In this document: positions 1 to 5,619 of the stretch, in pieces | Layout: each line of letters begins with the position of its first letter | Position numbering within the stretch: the stretch's first letter is position 1 | Source of the DNA: Pseudomonadota bacterium | GTDB lineage: Bacteria; Pseudomonadota; Gammaproteobacteria; Acidiferrobacterales; Acidiferrobacteraceae | Reading direction: 5' to 3' | DNA length: 6,003 nt | NCBI GenBank assembly: GCA_021797365.1 | Contig: JAJZZU010000177.1 | Span: 1 to 6,003 of the forward strand | Position numbers and translations under genes: made by a program | Notes under the pieces: generated by a model | The model's database searches: none | What the model was told of the DNA's origin: nothing | The model's input: the letters and a program-made list of their open reading frames with translations, nothing else

Positions 1-281
1 CTTCACCCGCCCACAGCTCCGGCAGGCGACCCGCCGAACCTCCAGCTCCAAGTAGACGCGAGTATCGCCGCACGACAGGTCGCGAACCCGGCGGATCTTG
101 CGGTCGTACCAGCCCATGCGTGGCCGGTCACAGGCGCCGCACTGTGTTTTTTTGAGCGCCGCACGAGTGTGATGATGCGCGCCTTCGGATCACCGAAGAC
201 ACCACGGACGCGTGCCAGGGGCCGGAAACCGGCGAACCGATATGCGTCCAAAAGACGCTTGCGTTTGTTTGAGGTAGCCAT
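1..281 (-). CDS. ISL3-family transposase, N-terminal part, read through a -1 frameshift
   Basis: This is the amino end of a DDE transposase that moves its own IS. Reading starts at ATG (281-279) and gives a basic N-terminus beginning MATSNKRKRLLDAYRF. The zero frame stays open to the window edge but loses family character after residue 45. Shifting to the -1 frame at the A run (153-147) yields a cysteine-rich stretch with QCGACDR, then DLSCGDTRVYLELEV and ACRSCGRV. This C-x2-C ... C-x2-C pattern matches the ISL3 zinc-finger region. The -1 frame is open for all 49 codons to the left edge. Because the shift falls exactly on A AAA AAA, programmed frameshifting is more attractive than a random mutation, although a decayed copy remains possible. 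The catalytic domain lies outside the window. Confidence 0.7.
147..153 (-). other. A AAA AAA slippery heptamer, candidate -1 frameshift site
   Basis: On the minus strand the zero-frame codons are TCA AAA AAA CAC, so the heptamer A AAA AAA is in the canonical X XXY YYZ register. A one-base backward slip makes the next codon ACA and opens the frame that encodes the ISL3 zinc finger. I did not identify a definite stimulatory hairpin or an upstream Shine-Dalgarno-like stimulator. The in-register slip is seen directly; its use in translation is inferred. Confidence 0.55.
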
Positions 282-392
282 CGGAAAATCATGCCGGTTT
301 CCCGCGCTGAATCATAGCTGTTACAGGCCTACAATTTCCGGCTCTAAGCAACCTCAGGGGCGCATTTCCGCCCACACGATTACGCGATGACC

Positions 393-611
393 CTATAAGG
401 TTTTGCTCGCGGGGTCATTCAGATCAAATTCCTCGGAAATCTCTATTGGCACAAGTCCGGCGTCGTCGGCCTCGTTTATATACTCGTTGGCGCGGTTAAT
501 ATCGGGGAATTTAAGACCTCCGCGAATGATATAGGACGTCCACCCGCGCGCTTCACCGTTCGGGGAGTGCTGAACTGGTTTGCCCACGAGAACATATTTC
601 AGAGTACCCAT
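393..611 (-). CDS. small hypothetical protein, 72 aa
   Basis: I do not recognise this protein. It is soluble-looking and mixed in charge, with the opening MGTLKYVLVGKPVQ, a central GWTSYIIRGGLKFPDINRA and an acidic tail rich in D and E. There is no signal peptide, membrane segment or clear DNA-binding motif. The ATG is preceded on the minus strand by a purine-rich AAAGGGGGGG tract (631 to about 619), a credible ribosome binding site. The composition reads as genuine protein rather than a shadow frame. The TAG stop (395-393) lies at the presumed end of the ISL3 element, so the natural C-terminus may have been changed by the insertion. It is divergent from the methyltransferase operon, with about 250 bases between them. 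It may be a cargo gene unrelated to the operon. Confidence 0.55.
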   Translation of the reverse strand: MGTLKYVLVGKPVQHSPNGEARGWTSYIIRGGLKFPDINRANEYINEADDAGLVPIEISEEFDLNDPASKTL

Positions 612-780
612 TTCCGAACCCCCCCTTTCATAATTGCTGGCGTGGCCATTTTAGCAAAATCAAGCGATTGAGTCCTCCCTCTGAGGCCGAGGGCTCCTGA
701 CCCCTCGAAAACGGGTTTCCAGATCACCTCCCCATTATCCGTTGCCTTGCAAGTCAACACCAACGACGTGGCGCTGCAAT

Positions 781-827
781 TTGCGTTCAGCGGGCCGTCC
801 GCACTACACTTTAATCTGTAGTATTAT
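781..827 (+). promoter_or_regulatory. weak candidate promoter for the methyltransferase operon
   Basis: Two -10-like hexamers lie just upstream of the operon. TACACT (805-810) has an imperfect TTGCGT -35 element 18 bases upstream (781-786). TATTAT (822-827) matches the -10 consensus at 5 of 6 positions but has no good -35. Either would give a leader of roughly 30 to 50 bases before the GTG start at 865. The inverted repeat at 803-822 overlaps both, suggesting control by a repressor. This is motif matching only. Confidence 0.25.
803..822. repeat. inverted repeat ACTACA-N8-TGTAGT, candidate operator
   Basis: The arms ACTACA (803-808) and TGTAGT (817-822) are perfect 6-base inverted repeats around an 8-base AT-rich spacer. 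The repeat lies 43 bases before the operon start codon and overlaps the possible -10 elements, a usual position for an operator. A binding protein is not identified. The first operon product, or the methyltransferase itself through its N-terminal region, are conceivable regulators. Confidence 0.3.
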
Positions 828-855
828 CGGTCAGACTATCAGATCGTTTAGGGTC

Positions 856-859
856 GGAG
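856..859 (+). promoter_or_regulatory. ribosome binding site GGAG that sets the GTG start at 865
   Basis: GGAG ends 5 bases before GTG at 865. No comparable motif precedes the in-frame TTG at 742, so this site decides the start of the first operon gene. An in-frame GTG at 871 is a less well-spaced alternative. Confidence 0.5.
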
Positions 860-864
860 CTAGA

Positions 865-1146
865 GTGCCAGTGCGCGATGGTGATCTCGCCGAACGTAAC
901 CTCGGGAATTTTGGGCGCTTGGCCGAGAAGCGAACCGTCGCCATCCTCAAAAAACTAAAGCTGCTCGGCAATCTATCCACTCGTAACAATTACAGCTATG
1001 CTGAGGAACATATCAAACAGATGTTCGTCGCGATCGACCGGGAGTTAAAACGACCAGTGGCCACTTCGTGGGAAGGCCTTCTGAGCGCGCCGCATCGAGC
1101 TTCCGGTTCAAGCGTGGACCGAAATAGGAGTCTGTGGTTTGTCTAG
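865..1146 (+). CDS. small conserved-type protein upstream of the cytosine methyltransferase, 93 aa
   Basis: Function unknown. The GTG start at 865 is chosen because of GGAG five bases upstream. The central segment contains ILKKLKLLGNLSTRNNYSY followed by AEEHIKQMFVAIDREL, a short helical pattern that I associate, from memory and without a search, with small hypothetical proteins found in bacterial accessory regions. There is no membrane segment or nuclease motif, and a helix-turn-helix is not evident. The last 25 or so residues (from about SWEGLLSAPHRASG) look like low-conservation tail. Its final 8 bases overlap the methyltransferase gene, which points to co-expression. Its place ahead of the methyltransferase would suit a controller or modulator of the system, but nothing in the sequence proves it. 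Confidence 0.6.
   Translation: MPVRDGDLAERNLGNFGRLAEKRTVAILKKLKLLGNLSTRNNYSYAEEHIKQMFVAIDRELKRPVATSWEGLLSAPHRASGSSVDRNRSLWFV
1126..1130 (+). promoter_or_regulatory. ribosome binding site AGGAG for the TTG-initiated methyltransferase
   Basis: AGGAG lies 8 bases ahead of the TTG at 1139, inside the 3' end of the preceding gene. The next in-frame ATG (codon 13) lies within catalytic motif I, so the TTG start is required for an intact enzyme. The weak initiation codon may keep methyltransferase levels low or tie them to translation of the upstream gene. Confidence 0.6.
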
Positions 1147-2152
1147 TTACACCGTCGGAAGCTTGTTCGCTGGAATGGGGGGGTTTTCAACGGGATTCCG
1201 GCGTGCGGGCTTCAATGTCACATGGGCCAACGAGATTGATAAGGGCGCAGCGCGAACCCACGACCATAATCACCCTGACTGCCGAATGTTTCCAGGGGAT
1301 GTAAAGGGATTCAGCCCCGCCCTGCTCGGCCTGCCTCCGCCGGATGTCCTTACGGCCGGCTTCCCCTGTCAACCATTTTCGTCGGCCGGCGACCGCCTGG
1401 GGCTGGGCGATGAGCGTGGCCTGCTATACGCTGAGATATGCCGGATCGCTCGGCAATACGGCGAGGACCGTCCAAAGATTCTGCTGTTAGAAAACGTTGC
1501 TAATCTCGCAGGACACGGTGGCGGGCGCTCCTATTCAAGGATCGAGACAGACTTAAAAGAGGCGGGCTATTGGGTTCTGCCCCACAATGTTCAACAGCTC
1601 AACACGCGCGCGCACACAGATATTCCTCACAATCGGCAGCGCATTTTCATCGTGGCCTTGTCGACCGCTTGGTTCAAGGGTGGCCGGTTTAGGTTTCCCA
1701 AGAAGGCGGGCTACACACGGCCCCTTCGCGCCTTCTTTGATGCTGACGAGCGGGCGGAGGATTATTACTACTTCGACGTCGTCAACAACCGTTATGGCGC
1801 GATGATCTGGGAGGCCGTGGGAAAGGGCAGCATGGAGAGCGTATATCAGCTGCGTCGCTCCTATGTTCGCGAATACAGACAGTATGTTCCCACCCTGACT
1901 GCTAACATGGGGGACGGCGGACATAACGTACCGGTCATCGTAGATAAGTGGGGTCTACGCAAGCTGACGCCGATAGAGTGTGCCCGCCTCCAGGGCTTCA
2001 TCGGAAAATTTGCTGAACTCCCCCCCGACATTACCCGGCCTAATGCCTACAAACAGATTGGTAACTCAGTGACCGTACCGCTCGTCGAGAAGTTGGCCGT
2101 GGCCTGCGCAGAGTTACTGGAAGACAGGTCGTTGGCGCGGAGGAAAAAATGA
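1139..2152 (+). CDS. DNA (cytosine-5-)-methyltransferase
   Basis: Transfers a methyl group from S-adenosylmethionine to C5 of cytosine in a specific DNA site. The 337 residues are typical for a stand-alone enzyme of this class and all main motifs are present in order. Motif I is SLFAGMGGFSTGF (8-20) and binds the cofactor, with E32 as the likely motif II acid. Motif IV GFPCQPFSSAG (74-84) carries the catalytic C77. Motif VI is LLLENV (115-120) with E118. Motif VIII is IPHNRQRIF (162-170), with H-N where many members have Q-x. The target-recognition region spans roughly 175-272 and ends in PTLTANMGDGGHNVPVI. Motif IX is KLTPIECARLQGF (275-287) and motif X is YKQIGNSVTVPL (304-315). The recognition sequence cannot be read from this. 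It overlaps its neighbours by 8 and 4 bases. It looks active. Confidence 0.95.
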   Translation: MSSYTVGSLFAGMGGFSTGFRRAGFNVTWANEIDKGAARTHDHNHPDCRMFPGDVKGFSPALLGLPPPDVLTAGFPCQPFSSAGDRLGLGDERGLLYAEICRIARQYGEDRPKILLLENVANLAGHGGGRSYSRIETDLKEAGYWVLPHNVQQLNTRAHTDIPHNRQRIFIVALSTAWFKGGRFRFPKKAGYTRPLRAFFDADERAEDYYYFDVVNNRYGAMIWEAVGKGSMESVYQLRRSYVREYRQYVPTLTANMGDGGHNVPVIVDKWGLRKLTPIECARLQGFIGKFAELPPDITRPNAYKQIGNSVTVPLVEKLAVACAELLEDRSLARRKK

Positions 2153-4032
2153 AAGCGTCCTTGAAGTTCCCAGAGAGCAACGACGGAACTATTGAAGGTA
2201 TCAGCGATGCCGGTATCGAAACATTTACGGGTGACCTGCTGGGTAGTTTGGCGCGGGAACAGGCTCAGAACTCAATTGATGCGCGCGCGCCCAACACCAA
2301 AAAACCGGTGAAGGTTCGGTATGAGCTACTGGACATCCCCACTAAGATCTTTCCGGGAATTAAGGAATTACGCGAGGCTGTTCAGCGGTCAGAGGAATAC
2401 TGGAATGAGCGTTGCGCCAAGACAAAGCGCATCCTCGACCGCGCCAGCCGGGCACTGCAAAAACCCGTGATCCGCTGCCTGAAGATAACGGACCGCAACA
2501 CCACGGGCCTGACGGGCTCGCACTTGAAAGACTCCGGCAACTGGTTCAACCTGACAAAGTCATCCGGCGTGTCGGAGAAAAGCAACGATACGGGCGGATC
2601 CTTCGGTATCGGCAAGAATGCATTCTTCGCCAATTCAGTGTTCCGTACGGTATTTTTTGCGACTACCGACATTGAGGGGCGATCGGCTTTCCAGGGCGTA
2701 ACCAAGTTAGTCTCGCACAAGGCGACCGGTCGCGGAATGACCCGCGCCACGGGCTTTTATGGTAACCCCCAACGCTTCTTGCCTATCGTCAATCTCAAAG
2801 AAATCCCTGAGGTATTTCAGTGCAGTGGTGTGGGCACGGATATAGTAATCGCGGGGTTTGAGCCACAAGAAGGTTGGCAGACTAAACTCATAGCAGCCTT
2901 CGCCGACAATTTTTTTGTTGCCATACACGACGGTCTGCTCGAAGTGGAAATCCAGCGTGGCGATGATCCCAAAGCCGTACATGAACTCAACTCCGCCACG
3001 CTTGGGGACGTGGTGCAGGCTCTCGCAAACGAGAATCCCAAGGCCTACGGTGCTCTTCAGAATTTGTACGACGCTCTAGTGAGTCCGGAGGCTCAGGAAT
3101 TCGATACCGATATCGAGGGCCTAGGCAAACTGACGCTACGACTGCTTCAGCGCGAGGCAGCCCAAAAGCGGATTGCCATGTTTCGTAAGACGGGCATGAA
3201 GATCTTCGAGAAGGGCCATTTTCGCACTCCGGTTGAATTCGCCGGGGTTTTCAGATGTATCGGGGAAAAGGGCAACGCGCTTTTGAGGTTGCTCGAGCCC
3301 CCGAGCCACGATAAGTGGGAACCCGAACGCTACGACGAGGACCCAAGCAAGGCACGCTCTTTGGTAGCTGAGATTAACCATTGGATGAGGAATTGCGTGG
3401 AACAGTTGCAGGTAGCGGACCCCGGCGACAAACAATTCATTCCAGGTTTGGAGAGGTTTCTGCCGGATGATTTTGAGGATCCTTTTGACAGCCCGCAGCC
3501 CGCTGTAGTTGAGGGCGACCCCAAACCGCACGAACAGGCCGGCGTCAAGGGTCTCGTGCGCCCTCCCAGGATCAAGCGGGCTGAAACTAGTGGGGACGAT
3601 TTCGGTCGCGAGGAGGAAGGCGGGAGCGCGGGAGATGGAGCAGACGGGCGTGGAAGCCAGGGTGGCGGTGGCGGGGTTGGCACCGATGAGGGTGGAGGCG
3701 GAAACGAAGCGTCCAGGGAAATTGCGATTGAGTATCGCGCCTTCCGCGATCCCGCGATGGCTCGGTACCGGATGATTGCCAGATTCCCCAGCGCTGGTTC
3801 CTACGACATCCTGCTATTTGCGCTTGGCGACGACGGTCGCGCGGAGCCGGTAGACCTGAAGGAGCCTAAATTAGTTGCCGGTGACAAGACTTCTAGAGCA
3901 TCTACCTCAGCTCCGAACCGCATCTCAAAGCTAAAAATCGACACGACAGACTTGGTCGAGATTCAGTTCGCCATTCCGTCGGCGATACCCAGAACAATCC
4001 TTGCGAAGGTGCACCAAAATGGCAAGCCGTAG
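2149..4032 (+). CDS. GHKL-type ATPase of a modification-linked operon, 627 aa
   Basis: Predicted cytoplasmic ATP-binding protein of the GHKL fold (gyrase, Hsp90, histidine kinase, MutL). The N-box is REQAQNSIDA (36-45), with E37, N41 and D44 in the ExxxNxxDA spacing. The G1 box is KITDRNTTGL (112-121) with D115. The G2 box is GGSFGIGKNAF (149-159), and GVGTDIVI (227-234) resembles the G3 region. There is no histidine-kinase phosphoacceptor or membrane segment. Residues about 240-470 form a mixed region that I cannot assign. About 485-523 is a low-complexity, glycine- and acid-rich linker. The last ~105 residues look like a beta-rich domain. Start: ATG overlapping the methyltransferase stop as ATGA, with GGAGG five bases upstream. 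GHKL proteins related to MutL and MORC are known in restriction-modification neighbourhoods. A DNA-sensing or clamp role is inferred. Confidence 0.85.
   Translation: MKASLKFPESNDGTIEGISDAGIETFTGDLLGSLAREQAQNSIDARAPNTKKPVKVRYELLDIPTKIFPGIKELREAVQRSEEYWNERCAKTKRILDRASRALQKPVIRCLKITDRNTTGLTGSHLKDSGNWFNLTKSSGVSEKSNDTGGSFGIGKNAFFANSVFRTVFFATTDIEGRSAFQGVTKLVSHKATGRGMTRATGFYGNPQRFLPIVNLKEIPEVFQCSGVGTDIVIAGFEPQEGWQTKLIAAFADNFFVAIHDGLLEVEIQRGDDPKAVHELNSATLGDVVQALANENPKAYGALQNLYDALVSPEAQEFDTDIEGLGKLTLRLLQREAAQKRIAMFRKTGMKIFEKGHFRTPVEFAGVFRCIGEKGNALLRLLEPPSHDKWEPERYDEDPSKARSLVAEINHWMRNCVEQLQVADPGDKQFIPGLERFLPDDFEDPFDSPQPAVVEGDPKPHEQAGVKGLVRPPRIKRAETSGDDFGREEEGGSAGDGADGRGSQGGGGGVGTDEGGGGNEASREIAIEYRAFRDPAMARYRMIARFPSAGSYDILLFALGDDGRAEPVDLKEPKLVAGDKTSRASTSAPNRISKLKIDTTDLVEIQFAIPSAIPRTILAKVHQNGKP
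3604..3717 (+). other. glycine- and acid-rich low-complexity linker within the GHKL protein
   Basis: This stretch encodes runs such as SQGGGGGVGTDEGGGGNE, flanked by an EEEGGSAGDGADG block. It separates the ATPase and middle regions from a compact C-terminal domain. Such a linker would allow the C-terminal domain to move freely or serve as a tether to partners. The DNA is correspondingly G-rich on the plus strand. Confidence 0.7.
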
Positions 4033-4849
4033 CTTTCCACATCCAGTGCTCGACCCGTCCGCGACCGACTATCCCAACTGTGGCATCCAGTTCCGAGCCG
4101 ATATGTATTCCAGCCCTTCCGCCTATCGCTTTGAGGTTAGTGCCGAGCTGGGCAGCGAAACACTGCAAGCCCAGATCGAATCCGGTAATGCGATATTCGC
4201 AGTACAGATTGATTGCCGGTGGACCTGCTTCCGCGAGGGCTACCGGTTCACAAGCCCGGGGGTCAGTATCGAGATTCCGGAAGGGAGGTTGCGTGGCAGC
4301 GTTTGGCTGCGCCCGTACATTGTTGCCCAGAGGGAGTTTACGCTGGCATCGGAAGAGTTCGATAAGCTCTTTAAGGGCATGTCCTTTCCGGTCGAGCGAG
4401 GTTATGTGCTGGGATGGGACAACCCTATCGAATTCGATGCGATCAAATCCCTCGATGATCTGAAGAACATCAGTTCAGTGCTCCAGATTGTCCGTAGTCG
4501 GAAGGAGGGTGTGCCGATCGAGTACAGCCTCAACGGGGAAAAGATCGAGATTCATTTGCCGAAAGCCGACTACGAGGCGTTCTCCCTATACAAGAAGCAC
4601 CCAGCCTTTCGCGATTCACTGATGTGTATGCTGGCGATGCCAGCGATCGCCTGTGCCACTGAGGCACATCTGAGAGACGATAACCTGCAAACACGATGGA
4701 GCCGAGTGATTGAGCGGCGCATCAACGAATATCGAGCCACGGGCAACAATGAAGAGGACCCGTGGAAGCTGGCGCAGATCATGCTTGATCTGCCTATTTC
4801 CCGCGCCATGCAAAGCATTATGGCTCATGTGAAGGAAGGCGATTCATGA
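4019..4849 (+). CDS. uncharacterised protein of the methyltransferase-GHKL operon, 276 aa
   Basis: I do not recognise a named domain. The ATG at 4019 is preferred over an in-frame TTG at 4001 because GAAGG sits about ten bases upstream; it then overlaps the ATPase gene by 14 bases. The N-terminal ~130 residues look beta-rich (for example YRFEVSAEL, AVQIDCRW, GVSIEIPEGRLRGSVWL), like a sandwich or jelly-roll binding domain. A middle segment has SVLQIVRSRKEG and EKIEIHLPKADYEAF. The C-terminal ~90 residues are helical, with HPAFRDSLMCMLAMPAI, RWSRVIERRINEY and LAQIMLDLPISRAM. No PD-(D/E)xK, HNH or other nuclease pattern is visible, and there is no signal peptide. The conserved feel and coupling to both neighbours suggest a subunit of the same complex. 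An adaptor or DNA-binding role is a guess. Confidence 0.75.
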   Translation: MASRSFPHPVLDPSATDYPNCGIQFRADMYSSPSAYRFEVSAELGSETLQAQIESGNAIFAVQIDCRWTCFREGYRFTSPGVSIEIPEGRLRGSVWLRPYIVAQREFTLASEEFDKLFKGMSFPVERGYVLGWDNPIEFDAIKSLDDLKNISSVLQIVRSRKEGVPIEYSLNGEKIEIHLPKADYEAFSLYKKHPAFRDSLMCMLAMPAIACATEAHLRDDNLQTRWSRVIERRINEYRATGNNEEDPWKLAQIMLDLPISRAMQSIMAHVKEGDS

Positions 4850-5619
4850 TACGGCTGAACTACCTGAGGGAATCCTCCTTAGCAGAACTCCGCAACGCGG
4901 TCAGTATCAACATAGATCGTTACCGAGATAGCCCCCCCTTCCTCGCGTCGTTCTTCGGCGGATCGGAACGATGGCTGTGTGAATCGTTAGTCACCGTGGC
5001 CGAGCTCCCGCCCCTGGATCCAGAGGATACGGGTAAGGCGGAAGCAAACAACGCCATTGCATTTCATAAGGCGCTAGCTGCCCTGACTGAAAGCCAGGCC
5101 GCCGACGAACGGCTCTGGGTTTGGTTAGCACATGAACTGTACTGGGACTACATGCGCCTTCGCTGGCCGATTGAGTCGGCACGGTCGAAGGATCCCGCTG
5201 CGTATATTTTTGAGCATTATTTCCTCTCCGGGAATGTGCGCAACTTGGTTCGCCATGGTCTCGCGCGGCTCTGGTGGTTTGCGCACACCACTCACGATAG
5301 CCATCGCGCTGACCCATATGAACTCACCCGAGTAATGCTAGAATACTCGGACAACCGTCAGTCAGTTATGGAGCGCGCCTTCTCGCGCAACCGCCAATTT
5401 GTCCAGACAATCTTAGAGCGCGCCCGTTATTGGCGAGCGCACGGGCGAGATATTCTAGCGTCCCGCGAGAAATTCCGCGGGTTATGCAAGGAGATGAACC
5501 TGTATGGAGGAACCCTCATGCTGGACTGCTTGCTGCGGGAGGATATATTCAAATTAGTTGATGACTTCGTTACCTGCGCTGTTCCTGCTTCAGGAACTGA
5601 AGTAGTCGATGTACGGTAG
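4846..5619 (+). CDS. DUF6339-like protein, 257 aa
   Basis: Resembles, from memory of the family, the uncharacterised DUF6339 proteins (about 250 residues); no reaction is known. The N-terminus (LNYLRESSLAELRNAVSINI) is helical. The most family-like blocks are DERLWVWLAHELYWDYMRLRWP (87-108), unusually rich in Trp and Tyr, and YFLSGNVRNLVRHGLARLWW (125-144) followed by FAHTTHD with two histidines. A DPYELTRVMLEYSD segment (156-169) follows, then a helical C-terminus. There is no membrane segment. The ATG overlaps the previous stop as ATGA, with GAAGGAAGG a few bases upstream. It is the last operon gene, and its final 50 bases overlap a decayed vsr gene on the other strand. Being fixed with a methyltransferase and a GHKL ATPase suggests a defence role, perhaps the effector or a structural subunit. 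Confidence 0.75.
   Translation: MIRLNYLRESSLAELRNAVSINIDRYRDSPPFLASFFGGSERWLCESLVTVAELPPLDPEDTGKAEANNAIAFHKALAALTESQAADERLWVWLAHELYWDYMRLRWPIESARSKDPAAYIFEHYFLSGNVRNLVRHGLARLWWFAHTTHDSHRADPYELTRVMLEYSDNRQSVMERAFSRNRQFVQTILERARYWRAHGRDILASREKFRGLCKEMNLYGGTLMLDCLLREDIFKLVDDFVTCAVPASGTEVVDVR

Larger units (their letters stand above)
1..393 (-). mobile_element. 5' end of an ISL3-family insertion sequence, partial
   Basis: The minus strand carries the start of an ISL3-type transposase, and the element continues beyond the left edge. The terminal inverted repeat cannot be confirmed because the other end is outside the window. A plausible terminus on the minus strand is GGGTCATCGCG, beginning at position 393. 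This would place the untranslated end between the transposase start codon at 281 and the neighbouring 72-residue gene. No gene is seen in 282-392. The family assignment is fairly firm; the exact boundary is inference. Confidence 0.55.
612..864. other. divergent intergenic region, no convincing gene
   Basis: This 253-base gap separates the minus-strand 72-residue gene from the plus-strand operon. An in-frame TTG at 742 would lengthen the first operon gene by 41 residues, but that stretch is rich in C, R, T and S, shows no protein-like pattern and has no ribosome binding site. The region holds a 7-base C run (619-625), overlapping weak GC-rich palindromes around 677-693, and an inverted repeat at 803-822 listed separately. 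Confidence 0.5.

Noticed and set aside
677..693. CCCTC ... GAGGG hairpin in the intergenic region
   Set aside because: The stem is only 5 bp, there are several mutually exclusive pairings, and no T run or nearby gene end is present to support a terminator.
742..864. Upstream TTG extension of the 93-aa gene by 41 residues
   Set aside because: There is no ribosome binding site before 742, the composition is not protein-like, and the extension would run through the inverted repeat and the -10-like elements. GTG at 865 has a well-spaced GGAG.
1553..1924. 123-codon minus-strand open frame inside the methyltransferase gene
   Set aside because: It is antisense to the conserved motif VIII and target-recognition region, with no family resemblance. 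It is open by chance in GC-rich coding DNA.
2382..2750. 122-codon minus-strand open frame inside the GHKL gene
   Set aside because: It is antisense to the well-defined G1 and G2 boxes and is a shadow frame without family features.
3330..3683. Proline- and serine-rich minus-strand frame opposite the glycine linker
   Set aside because: The low complexity is the mirror image of the glycine-rich linker and not evidence of a separate gene.
4019..4849. Hidden PD-(D/E)xK nuclease in the 276-aa protein, suggested by the GEKIEIHLPK segment
   Set aside because: The acidic and lysine residues do not fall in the required order and spacing, and no upstream catalytic Asp in a P-D-like context is seen. 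A structure search could reopen this.
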